DNA from: Rhizobium grahamii CCGE 502 | GTDB taxonomy: Bacteria > Pseudomonadota > Alphaproteobacteria > Rhizobiales > Rhizobiaceae | DNA length: 64,000 bases | Assembly (NCBI RefSeq): GCF_000298315.2 | Contig: NZ_AEYE02000034.1 | Span: 21,032-85,031, forward strand | Direction: 5' to 3' | Shown here: piece after piece, positions 9,553 to 17,071 of the stretch | Layout of the letters: each line of letters opens with the position of its first letter | Position numbering within the stretch: position 1 is the first letter of the stretch | The notes under the pieces: generated by a model | Databases searched by the model: none | Told to the model about the DNA's origin: nothing | The model's input: only the letters and a program-made list of their open reading frames with translations | Program-made: the position numbers and the translations under genes

Positions 9553-9560
9553 GAATAGGC
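9553..9560. repeat. IS66 target-site duplication, left copy
   Basis: GAATAGGC immediately left of the IS66 left end; the identical octamer lies directly right of the right end at 12110-12117. Eight base pairs is the normal duplication for IS66. Confidence 0.93.
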
Positions 9561-9570
9561 GTAAGCGCGA
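9561..9570 (+). repeat. IS66 left terminal inverted repeat (tip)
   Basis: GTAAGCGCGA, identical to the reverse complement of the right tip; similarity continues imperfectly for about 12 more bases (TTTTCGATGCGCA against ATTTCTGCGCAC). Confidence 0.9.
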
Positions 9571-9639
9571 TTTTCGATGCGCATTGACGGCTATGGCACC
9601 GCTGAACGCGCCTCGCATCAGTAGCGAGATCCGGCTCTG

Positions 9640-11220
9640 TTAGGCGGTGGATGTTTTCAAGAAGTTGATCGGTAGCAGGTCGCCGATGTCGGCGTCGTCG
9701 TCTCGCTGCGGCAACTCAGTGAGCACGTGCCGCAGCCAGATCAGAGGGTCGACGCCACAGGCGCGGCATGTCAGCATCAAACTATAGATCACTGCGCTGG
9801 CCTTGGCTCCGTCAACCGTGTCGCTGAACAGCCACGATTTTCTTCCGGTCGCAAAAACCCTGATATCGCGTTCCAGAATGTTGTTATCGATCGGCATCCT
9901 GCCGTCGCTGGTGTAACGGGTCAGATAATCCCATTGGTTCAGGGTGTAGGACACAGCATCGCCGAGCTTGGTATCCGGTACGACCTTCGGCGCGATGTTA
10001 TCGAGCCAAGTCTTTAGAGCGTTCAGGACAGGCAAGCTGTGCTGTTGCCGGAAGCGGTAAATGCACTCGGCCTGCGTTTCACCGGCGTCGGGCTTTATCT
10101 CTCGCGCCTGCCTTTCGATCCGGTAGAGCTGCTCGAAGAACCTGAGAGCTTGCTCCGGCGGGCCTCCGCCATTCTTTCTCGCCTTGAGGGCATCAACGAA
10201 GCGCCGCCTGGAGTGAGCCATGCATCCGACATGGGTTGCGCCATTCAATGTGCGCCAAGCTGTGTAGCCATCGCTCACCAATATGCCGCGGTAGTCACCA
10301 AGGAAGGTCTGCGGGTGGATCTGGCCGCGCCCCGGCCGATAGTCGAGCAATACGATTGGCTCGTCACTGTCCTCGCCGCTGCGATAGGCCCACATGTACG
10401 ATGTGCTGGTGGCCTCCTTGTCCTTTTCCTTCAGGACCTGAACCGTCGTCTCATCGCCATGAATGAGAGGCTGTAATCTGAGCCGCAGTTTCAGCGCATC
10501 ATAGATGCGGTGCAGATGCTTCTCGCTTGAGCCGATGACCCAGTGAGCGAGAGCGCCGCGGCTGATCGGAACACCAGCACGCTCGAATGTTTGCGCCACG
10601 CGGTAGAGCGGTGTGCCGTCGACGTACTTGTGGACGAGCGCGAAGGCCAACGTCGAGGCGGTAGCGATACTGCCCGGCAGGGGCTGCGTCGGCATCGGTG
10701 CGATCACGACGGGCGTGTTGATCCCGGTGCGGTCGCAATGGCGACAAGCGTACTTGAACCGCACATTCTGTAGGACCTTCGCCTTGACCTCGATATGGAG
10801 CTGTTCGGTAACAGCCTCGCCCATGCGATGCATCTGACCCTGACAGCAGGGACAAGACTTCTGATCGTCGGGGAGGTCATATTCGACGCGCTCGCGTGGC
10901 AGGTCTTCCGGCAGAGGTCTGCGTCCACGCTTCTTTCCCGTTTGACCTTCTACCGCTGGCAGGCCGGTGTCTGGAAGCTCGACAACATCGCCTTCCTCGC
11001 TGTCGACCGCAGCCTCTTCGGCCTCGTTGAAGAGACGGTCAATGTGCTTTTCGCTGCGCGGGGCAAAGCGATGCAGCTTTGCCAGTGCCAGCTCCTCTTC
11101 CAGCTTGAGGACCCGCCGCGAGAGCGCCTCTTTCTCAGCTTTGAGCGCAGCGATTTCGGCAGCATTGGCCGCCAACTGCGCCATCAGCTCTGCAACACTA
11201 GGTTCGCCGGTTCGAGTCAT
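9640..11220 (-). CDS. tnpC: IS66 transposase TnpC
   Basis: DDE transposase of IS66, 526 residues, full length. Recognisable parts are an N-terminal leucine-rich coiled coil (AANAAEIAALKAEKEALSRR), a zinc-binding CPCCQGQMHRMGE, a second CRHCDRTG pair, the catalytic region around LIHGDETTVQVL and LVSDGYTAWRTL, and near the C terminus MPIDNNILERDIRVFATGRKSW and the SLMLTCRACGVDPLIWLRHVL tail. It lies 53 nt after tnpB. Nothing suggests inactivation. Confidence 0.96.
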   Translation of the reverse strand: MTRTGEPSVAELMAQLAANAAEIAALKAEKEALSRRVLKLEEELALAKLHRFAPRSEKHIDRLFNEAEEAAVDSEEGDVVELPDTGLPAVEGQTGKKRGRRPLPEDLPRERVEYDLPDDQKSCPCCQGQMHRMGEAVTEQLHIEVKAKVLQNVRFKYACRHCDRTGINTPVVIAPMPTQPLPGSIATASTLAFALVHKYVDGTPLYRVAQTFERAGVPISRGALAHWVIGSSEKHLHRIYDALKLRLRLQPLIHGDETTVQVLKEKDKEATSTSYMWAYRSGEDSDEPIVLLDYRPGRGQIHPQTFLGDYRGILVSDGYTAWRTLNGATHVGCMAHSRRRFVDALKARKNGGGPPEQALRFFEQLYRIERQAREIKPDAGETQAECIYRFRQQHSLPVLNALKTWLDNIAPKVVPDTKLGDAVSYTLNQWDYLTRYTSDGRMPIDNNILERDIRVFATGRKSWLFSDTVDGAKASAVIYSLMLTCRACGVDPLIWLRHVLTELPQRDDDADIGDLLPINFLKTSTA

Positions 11221-11273
11221 CCTAGTTTTGAATCTGAACCGCCCCTTTGCGTCAACAGCTCAATTCGCCATCC

Positions 11274-11627
11274 TCAGCCGGCGATCTGATATTGCCGCAC
11301 CGGATGGCGGATCATCGCATCGATATCGATGCCGTCGAGGATCCAGTGCAGTTGCTCTGTCGTCAACACAACGACCGGCACCTCGCGACGGGGCCATCGG
11401 AACTTGTCCTCGGTCAACCGCTTCAGGACCATCACAAAACCGGACCGATCAAAAAACAGGAGCTTCATCCGGTCACGCCGGCGATTGCAGAAGGCAAAAA
11501 CCGCAGGAGCAAAGGGATCCAGCGCCATCGTCTCCTGGACCAGGACCGCAAGGCTGTTGATGCCGGCCCGAAAGTCGATCGGTTCGCGATGCAGGTAAAC
11601 CTTGAGATCAGCGCCTAGCCTGAACAT
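11274..11627 (-). CDS. tnpB: IS66 accessory protein TnpB
   Basis: IS66 Orf2 family protein of 117 residues, the usual length. Diagnostic sequence: VYLHREPIDFRAGINSLAVLVQ, then FCNRRRDRMKLLFFDRSGFVMVLKRL, then a C-terminal LTTEQLHWILDGIDI. It overlaps tnpA by 20 nt, which suggests translational coupling. TnpB is needed for IS66 transposition but its biochemical role is unclear. Confidence 0.95.
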   Translation of the reverse strand: MFRLGADLKVYLHREPIDFRAGINSLAVLVQETMALDPFAPAVFAFCNRRRDRMKLLFFDRSGFVMVLKRLTEDKFRWPRREVPVVVLTTEQLHWILDGIDIDAMIRHPVRQYQIAG

Positions 11628-12057
11628 GACCCAGCGCTCCTATTATTGCTGTCAACCCATCGACATCACTGCATTCCACCGACACGCTCACCCCGTTCGG
11701 CAATGAAGCGCTCAGCTTGGCTGCACAAGACAGCCTCTCGATCCTCTTATCCAAGCTGCTGCGCTGCACTGCCAGGCTCCGATCGGGACCGACCTGAACC
11801 GGAACGAACGCCGGACCCGCAGGCACAGGATGACCAAGCCGCTTGGCCCTCTGTATCCATTTCCGCAGGAGATTGACATTAACGCCGTGTTCAAGCGCAA
11901 GCCGCGATACCGAGACCCCCGGTTCAAGACAGGCTGCAACAAGACGATCTACCGAAGCTGGGTCATATCGACGTCGTCCGTCACTACCCACAAGCCGCAC
12001 CCGCAGTCTTTGCTCATCTTCTTCCATGATTTGGTGTCCACCTATTTTGGTGGACAC
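11608..12057 (-). CDS. tnpA: IS66 accessory protein TnpA (Orf1)
   Basis: IS66 Orf1, up to 149 residues. It has a helix-turn-helix: GRRRYDPASVDRLVAACLEPG then VSRLALEHGVNVNLLRKWIQRAKR. The frame opens with GTG at 12057; the alternative ATG at 12027 would give 139 residues starting MEEDEQRLR. A 9-bp perfect hairpin lies exactly between the two candidate starts. It heads the element's operon and overlaps tnpB by 20 nt. Confidence 0.92.
   Translation of the reverse strand: MSTKIGGHQIMEEDEQRLRVRLVGSDGRRRYDPASVDRLVAACLEPGVSVSRLALEHGVNVNLLRKWIQRAKRLGHPVPAGPAFVPVQVGPDRSLAVQRSSLDKRIERLSCAAKLSASLPNGVSVSVECSDVDGLTAIIGALGHVQARR
12034..12057 (-). promoter_or_regulatory. Hairpin over the tnpA start region
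   Basis: GTGTCCACC (12034-12042) and GGTGGACAC (12049-12057) form a 9-bp perfect stem with loop TATTTT. The stem covers the GTG start and ends 6 nt before the ATG at 12027, so it could restrict translation of tnpA. Confidence 0.55.
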
Positions 12058-12099
12058 TTCATGCCTGAGAGCACTGCGCTTCAGAAGGTGCGCAGAAAT

Positions 12100-12109
12100 T
12101 CGCGCTTAC
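12100..12109 (-). repeat. IS66 right terminal inverted repeat (tip)
   Basis: TCGCGCTTAC, the reverse complement of the left tip GTAAGCGCGA. Confidence 0.9.
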
Positions 12110-12117
12110 GAATAGGC
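12110..12117. repeat. IS66 target-site duplication, right copy
   Basis: GAATAGGC, identical to 9553-9560. Confidence 0.93.
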
Positions 12118-12343
12118 GGCATTGGTTGAGCGCCAATCCGAGCCTTGTCGTCACCTCACGCGCGACGGAGCGCTGGGTCGGCAACCAGCTTTACTGCGCC
12201 TGCGGCGGCATGGAAGCCCGCAGCTTCACATTTACTCCGACCGCACCAGCGCCAGATGATGCGCGATCAGCTGAGGCTGTGGTTTGCCTTGCTGGGCTGC
12301 GTGTCAGGATCTCTTCGTCCGCATCGGTTGGCGGCACTCGCCC
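12110..12343 (+). pseudogene. Decayed IS1380-family transposase fragment
   Basis: Frame-disrupted plus-strand remnant. One frame reads SANPSLVVTSRATERW and CACGGMEAR, matching the ANPRFVVT...YCARGxMENR block of IS1380-type transposases; after a frame change another reads RDQLRLWFALL, matching the following ANQLRLWF block. Frameshifts and the missing N- and C-terminal parts show long decay. The fragment continues left of IS66 at about 9530-9560, so IS66 inserted into it. Family assignment rests on motif recall, not on a search. Confidence 0.6.
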
Positions 12344-13603
12344 CTATTGGCGCCATGCGCCACGCGTGTCGTAGACGACTTTGCCTCCAAGCCGAGTATG
12401 GCGGATCGTTTTGAATGGATCGTGCTCGACCAGGAGCACCACGATATCCGCTTTTTCGACAGCCGAATGTGCTCCCTCGAGACGCAAGTTGTCACGGCCG
12501 GACAACTCCTTGGGAAGCTTGTCAACATAGGGATCGGCGACCATCACCTCCACCTCGGGAAGAGACTTCGCGATAAGATCGACCACCTCGATGGCGGGGC
12601 TCTCTCGGACATCGTCCACATTGGCCTTGAAGGTAAGGCCCAGACAGGCGATCTTCGGTGAACGGAACCTTTGGGCTTTTTCTACAACCTGACCCGCTAC
12701 ATGATGCGGCCGCTGGTCGTTCACTTCTCGCGCTGTCCGTATAAGTCGGGCCTGCTCGGGCGCTGCACCAACAATGAACCAGGGATCGACTGGAATGCAA
12801 TGTCCACCGACGCCGGGCCCCGGATTAAGGATGTTGACCCTCGGGTGCCTGTTGGCGAGCCGGATAACCTCCCAGGCATCGATATGCAACGTTTCGCAAA
12901 CAAGCGAAATCTCGTTTGCAAATGCAAGGTTCACGTCCCTGTAGGCGTTCTCGACCAGCTTCGCCATTTCGGCGCTTGCGGCATCCGTCAGCAGGATTTC
13001 GCCCTGCGCGAACAAACGGTATATCGAAGCCGCCTTTTCGGCGCATTTGGGCGTGAGACCACCAACGACCCTATCGTTCGTGACAATCTCAATCATGATG
13101 CGGCCCGGCAGCACACGCTCGGGGCAATGTGCGATGTAGACGTCCGCGCCGTTCTCGCCGTCAAGCGGCATCCTTAGATCCGGCCGGAGCGCCGAAATCC
13201 ATCTGCATACCTGCTCGGTCGTCCCGGGGGGTGAGGTAGACTCCAGCACGACGATGTTTCCGACCTTGAGCCGAGAAGCGATCTGTTCCGCCGCCGCTTT
13301 GACGTAAGACAAGTTTGCCGAGCGATCCTCGTTGAAGGGAGTGGGTACGGCAATGATAAAGGCGTCGGCCTCCGGGAGTTCACAGGTGGCGGTCAGTCGA
13401 CCCATCGCCACGGCGCCGCTCACAGCCACGGCGAGATCGGGTTCGGTGAATGGCACCTCCCCCCGCGATACGGCCGCGACGATCGCCGGGTTTATGTCCA
13501 CGCCGACGACATCGACGCCCCGGGTGGCGATTGCCACAGCAGTCGGCAGGCCGATGTAGCCCAATCCCAGGATAGCCAGCCGGCCCTTGAAAACTTCGCT
13601 CAT
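12344..13603 (-). CDS. wecC: UDP-N-acetyl-D-mannosamine dehydrogenase
   Basis: Oxidises UDP-ManNAc twice at C6 to UDP-ManNAcA with NAD. The 419 residues follow E. coli WecC closely: GLGYIGLPTAVA Rossmann loop, AVPTPFNEDR, VVLESTSPPGTTEQV, HCPERVLPG, the helical linker AEMAKLVENAYRDVNLAFANE, and the active-site GPGVGGHCIPVDPWF with catalytic C269. The C-terminal NAD-type domain (LGLTFKANVDDVRESPA) is intact. AAAGGGGTAGGGG is a strong ribosome site. wecG lies just upstream on the same strand (43-nt gap). Substrate WecB product is supplied by the gene across the IS66 element. Confidence 0.95.
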   Translation of the reverse strand: MSEVFKGRLAILGLGYIGLPTAVAIATRGVDVVGVDINPAIVAAVSRGEVPFTEPDLAVAVSGAVAMGRLTATCELPEADAFIIAVPTPFNEDRSANLSYVKAAAEQIASRLKVGNIVVLESTSPPGTTEQVCRWISALRPDLRMPLDGENGADVYIAHCPERVLPGRIMIEIVTNDRVVGGLTPKCAEKAASIYRLFAQGEILLTDAASAEMAKLVENAYRDVNLAFANEISLVCETLHIDAWEVIRLANRHPRVNILNPGPGVGGHCIPVDPWFIVGAAPEQARLIRTAREVNDQRPHHVAGQVVEKAQRFRSPKIACLGLTFKANVDDVRESPAIEVVDLIAKSLPEVEVMVADPYVDKLPKELSGRDNLRLEGAHSAVEKADIVVLLVEHDPFKTIRHTRLGGKVVYDTRGAWRQ

Positions 13604-13646
13604 AAACCCCTACCCCTTTAAAACACCAATGTCGCTAGAGTCCGTA

Positions 13647-14408
13647 TTAGCTGTGCCGAAAGGCGCGGGCCGGACGAATGGCCTCCACGGCCGTCAATTG
13701 AATGAAGCGTGTATTTGTCGACAGATAGCGCCACCAGAGGCGCCGCGGCTCCAGCAGCACGCGATAGGCCCATTCCATGCCCACCTTCTGCCAGCCGAGC
13801 GGTGCGCGGCGCGTAAGGCCTGCCATCACGTCAAAGGAGCCTCCCACGCCATGCAGAATTGGGACACCGAGCGAGGCAGCATGAGTGGCAAGAAAGATTT
13901 CCTTGAGTGGCGAAGTCATGCCGATAAATAATATATCGGCGGCGGAGTCGCGAATCCCCGCGGCGATTTCGACGGCTTCGGCCGCTCCGAAATAGCCGTG
14001 ATGACTGTAGGCAATCCTCGCCTTAGGGAAGCGTTCGGCGATGACCTTTTCCAATCTGCTGAGTATTTCTGGCCGTGCGCCGAGGAGCGCGACGGAGCGT
14101 TCCTCGTCGTTGGCCAGCCGGAGCAATCGCTGAAATATATCGATCCCGGCCACCCGCTCGGGAAGCGGGCGCCGAAAGAGCCTGCTCGCCCAGACCACTG
14201 ACTGGCCGTCCGCAAGCAGAAGGTCACATTCAATCAGGGAATCCCTCAACTGCGTGTCCTTGCGAAGGTTGACGATCTTGGCTGCGTTAACGACACCGAG
14301 CATCAGTCGACTGCGGGTCCTAAGCGCCGCACGGCACTTGTCGATGACCTCATCCATGCGCATAGCGTCTAGATACATTCCGAATAAGAGTTGTCGAGCG
14401 CCCGACAT
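13647..14408 (-). CDS. wecG: WecG/TagA/CpsF family glycosyltransferase
   Basis: GT26-family transferase of 253 residues. Family blocks: VVNAAKIVNLRKDTQLRDSL, LLLADGQSVVWASRL (the DGxxVVW motif), PERVAGIDIFQRLL, SVALLGARPE and the terminal GGSFDVMAGLTRRAP...GMEWAYRVLLEPRRLWWRYL. In enteric bacteria WecG adds ManNAcA from UDP-ManNAcA to lipid-linked GlcNAc; TagA adds ManNAc. Linkage to wecC supports the WecG role. The C-terminal basic amphipathic segment is the usual membrane attachment. It begins immediately after the stop of the upstream helical-repeat gene. Confidence 0.88.
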   Translation of the reverse strand: MSGARQLLFGMYLDAMRMDEVIDKCRAALRTRSRLMLGVVNAAKIVNLRKDTQLRDSLIECDLLLADGQSVVWASRLFRRPLPERVAGIDIFQRLLRLANDEERSVALLGARPEILSRLEKVIAERFPKARIAYSHHGYFGAAEAVEIAAGIRDSAADILFIGMTSPLKEIFLATHAASLGVPILHGVGGSFDVMAGLTRRAPLGWQKVGMEWAYRVLLEPRRLWWRYLSTNTRFIQLTAVEAIRPARAFRHS

Positions 14409-15689
14409 TCAGCCCTCCCGTGCCTTTTGGTTGTTTTCGGTGCCGGCTTGCAAAGCAAGCTCCGTTACAACATCGCTTGAAAGCCAAGCGTAGAGGAGCC
14501 AGCCCAACTCGTAGGGGCGGCACTCGTAGTCGACACGGATCGGCGGAAAGATGTAGTTGACGAGCCTCGGAAACCTTAGGCCCGGGAAGAAGGCAGTCGT
14601 CATTGCGGCCGCCCCGCGAACGGCCTTGCCCGGCTCGCGCCGTGCCACTTTCCGCCAGATCACCCCTTGTTCGGCATCTATCAGCTGCGCAGACGTTTCT
14701 GGATGTACATAGATCCAGTGGAGACCCTTGACGATCGCCGAGAGACGGTCCTTGCCGCCGGCTTGATGGAGTTCATGTAGGACCATGGGCGCCATCGCAT
14801 GCTGGTGCACGCTGTAGACGGGATAGCCTTCCGTGACCTGGCCCGTCCGCGCATCATAATGCCACCACCACTGTCCTTGCGGGCCTTGATGAGCGCATAT
14901 TGTCTCCGCACAGGTTTCGGCGATCGTGAACGCTTCCCTATTGTTCGTCACGACGTGAAAGCGCGCCAGCGCCTGGATCGGATAAACCTGGTCGGCGAAG
15001 GACCCGATATGACCGCGTACCCAACCGGCTGAGGTGGATGGCAGCACGTGCGGAAAGATCCCCGAGCCCGACCAACCCGAGAGAAGCTTCCTGCGGGCCA
15101 GATGCGCCACCTCAATTGCCGGTCCCCATCCCCACGCCGCGACAGCGGCTGTTAAGGCCCAGGAGCACGCGACCGTCGCGATGGGAACGTCGGCCGCGAG
15201 GTAGTCCCGGAGCTTGAGAAAGAGAGCGGAGGGCCGGTCGCCGGAAACTTCGACTGTCGCCCATGCCGCAACGGCTAACGCACCGATGTCCTGCGACGCC
15301 TCGGCGCGCTGGGCGGTCATCCTGGCGAGATCGATAGCATTGCCGAAACCGAGCACACGCCGCTGGACCTCGTCGCTCACGCGAGAAAGGCCAAGTGCGA
15401 CCATCGCCGCATAGCGAATGCTTTCCCCTTCCAGCCGCGTGTTCCATCCTGATGTCGAATGCAAACCGCGCAGCGTGTGACCGAAAATGCCGTTGCGGTG
15501 CATGGCCGGCAAACCATCCAACGCAAGCTGCAGGAGCGGATCGAGCTGATTGCTGGCTGATAAGGATATGGCGGCGAGTGCCTTCAAGCGCATATCCGCG
15601 GGATTGAAGCCGCCGGCTGCATGCCGCTCTGCGAACTGTCCGGGCGTTCGCCCGTTCGGCCATCGGCTGTCATGAAGATCATTGGCCAT
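14409..15689 (-). CDS. Conserved helical-repeat protein of the polysaccharide locus
   Basis: Function not recognised. The 426 residues have no signal peptide or clear membrane span. The sequence is mostly helical, with recurring blocks of about 50 residues (ALAAISLSASNQLDPLLQLA, YAAMVALGLSRVSDEVQRRV, IGALAVAAWATVEVSGDRPS, ATVACSWALTAAVAAWGWG). That pattern, with Trp/His-rich segments such as GPQGQWWWHYDARTG and YPVYSVHQHAMAPMVLHEL, recalls alpha/alpha-toroid folds (glycoside hydrolases, lyases, terpene cyclases). A PWW-type carbohydrate-binding role is inference. Its stop abuts the wecG start, so it is probably the first gene of a wecG-wecC operon. Confidence 0.7.
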   Translation of the reverse strand: MANDLHDSRWPNGRTPGQFAERHAAGGFNPADMRLKALAAISLSASNQLDPLLQLALDGLPAMHRNGIFGHTLRGLHSTSGWNTRLEGESIRYAAMVALGLSRVSDEVQRRVLGFGNAIDLARMTAQRAEASQDIGALAVAAWATVEVSGDRPSALFLKLRDYLAADVPIATVACSWALTAAVAAWGWGPAIEVAHLARRKLLSGWSGSGIFPHVLPSTSAGWVRGHIGSFADQVYPIQALARFHVVTNNREAFTIAETCAETICAHQGPQGQWWWHYDARTGQVTEGYPVYSVHQHAMAPMVLHELHQAGGKDRLSAIVKGLHWIYVHPETSAQLIDAEQGVIWRKVARREPGKAVRGAAAMTTAFFPGLRFPRLVNYIFPPIRVDYECRPYELGWLLYAWLSSDVVTELALQAGTENNQKAREG

Positions 15690-16117
15690 ACAAAACCCTG
15701 AACGATAGAGTGGACAACCGAACGGTCCCTCCGCCTCAATGGGCGAGACGCCAGCTGCGATAAAATCATATTAGAAAATTCGAAGGCCCCAACCACCGCT
15801 CTCAAAGACTTACGTAATGCCGCATGTGAATAGGGTGGCAGCGGGTAGATGCACCAATAGGGTGCTATACTAAACGGGTATGCCACCTAATCCTCATGGC
15901 AAAGGCTTACGTCCGTAGTCCCCATCAGGTGAAGACCATCCTCTCATTCCCCAATAGGATGATCTTTTCTAAAGCCCGACTAGCCTTTCAGGATAACGGC
16001 GGCTGTGTGCACCTCGTATCCCTACCTCTCTCGACAGTCTTCCATCAGACGCCATCTTTGGACAATGTGGCGGCATCCTACCCGCAGCCAAATTGCAACG
16101 AAAGTGAGAAAAGGCAG
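15690..16117. other. Divergent promoter region
   Basis: About 430 nt between the minus-strand helical-repeat gene and a plus-strand glycosyltransferase. The glycosyltransferase frame is open back to 15896, but that extension (rich in His, Asn and Cys) does not resemble the family. AT-rich patches at 15770-15880 are likely promoter sequence. Confidence 0.45.
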
Positions 16118-17071
16118 ATGGATGCGATGTCGAAAAAGGTCCCGCTTGGTGCTGACCCCTGCTTCAGCACCTTTGCGGGGATTGCTCTCGTAGTCGTCAC
16201 CTACAACAGCGCCCAAGTTCTACCGGGAATGCTCGATTCTCTTGCGAGCGGCCTTGAAGGCACAGATCGATATGAGATTATTATCGTCGACAATGCTTCT
16301 CACGACGATTCCGTCGCCTTGGCGCAGGCGCATCCAATCGGCGCGACGGTGATAGAAACGGGTAAAAATGCCGGCTATGCAGGTGGGATCAACGTTGCTG
16401 TCGCGACAATTGCCCCAGAGATCGATGTCCTAGTCCTCAATCCCGATATTCGGTTGCAGGCGGGCTGTGTTCGCGCTCTCTCCCGGCGGCTTTCGGATGA
16501 TGCGATCGGCGTGGTTGCCCCGAAACTCCTCAACGATGATGGAACAGTCGCCCATTCAGTGCGGCGCGAGCCGTCTCTTCTCACGATCTGGTCGGACGCA
16601 CTTCTCGGAACGAAGCTGGCAGCCAAACTCGGTCTCGGCGAAATCGTTGCTTCACCCGATCTTTACAGGCGCGGCGGCGCAGTCGACTGGGCGACCGGTG
16701 CAGCCCTGGCGATTTCAGCCAAGGCGCGCAAAACAGTCGGCTCCTGGGACGAAACCTTCTTTCTCTACAGCGAGGAGGTCGACTACATGGAAAGGGTGCG
16801 GAGTGCCGGAATGGAGGTCGCGTATGTGGCCGATGCCTGTGTAGCACATTCCGGCGGCGAGTATCACCAGAACGCCTATCTTTCAGGGCTTATGACGTCC
16901 AATCGGATACGCTACTTCCGTCGGCATCACAGTGCCTTCGCCACCTTGTTTTTCCGCCTCGGCATCATCGTCGGCGAGACGATGCGCATGACGCTTGGCC
17001 CCGGACATCGGGCAGCCTTATACGCCGCACTCTTCTCGGCCGCGGGGCCTCAAAGCGCGCCGGCGCGTTGA
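16118..17071 (+). CDS. Glycosyltransferase family 2, rhamnosyltransferase-like
   Basis: GT2 enzyme of 317 residues. Blocks: ALVVVTYNSAQVLPGMLDSL, YEIIIVDNASHDDSV, KNAGYAGGINVA, VLVLNPDIRLQAG (DxD-like region) and WATGAALAISAKARKTVGSWDETFFLYSEEVDYMERVR. The FFLYSEEVD sequence is typical of the WbbL/RfbF rhamnosyltransferase group, but donor prediction from this is weak. I chose ATG 16118 because the GT2 core begins 27 residues later; the longer open frame from 15896 lacks resemblance. The 3' end overlaps the convergent GT4 gene by 22 nt. Confidence 0.88.
   Translation: MDAMSKKVPLGADPCFSTFAGIALVVVTYNSAQVLPGMLDSLASGLEGTDRYEIIIVDNASHDDSVALAQAHPIGATVIETGKNAGYAGGINVAVATIAPEIDVLVLNPDIRLQAGCVRALSRRLSDDAIGVVAPKLLNDDGTVAHSVRREPSLLTIWSDALLGTKLAAKLGLGEIVASPDLYRRGGAVDWATGAALAISAKARKTVGSWDETFFLYSEEVDYMERVRSAGMEVAYVADACVAHSGGEYHQNAYLSGLMTSNRIRYFRRHHSAFATLFFRLGIIVGETMRMTLGPGHRAALYAALFSAAGPQSAPAR

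Larger units (their letters stand above)
9561..12109. mobile_element. Complete IS66-family insertion sequence
   Basis: A 2549-bp element with terminal inverted repeats that share GTAAGCGCGA at both tips (9561-9570, and the reverse complement at 12100-12109), an 8-bp target duplication, and the three canonical genes tnpA, tnpB and tnpC, all on the minus strand and all open. Perfect duplication and intact frames indicate recent insertion. The target was a decayed IS1380-type transposase between wecB and wecC, so no functional gene was obviously broken. Confidence 0.96.
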
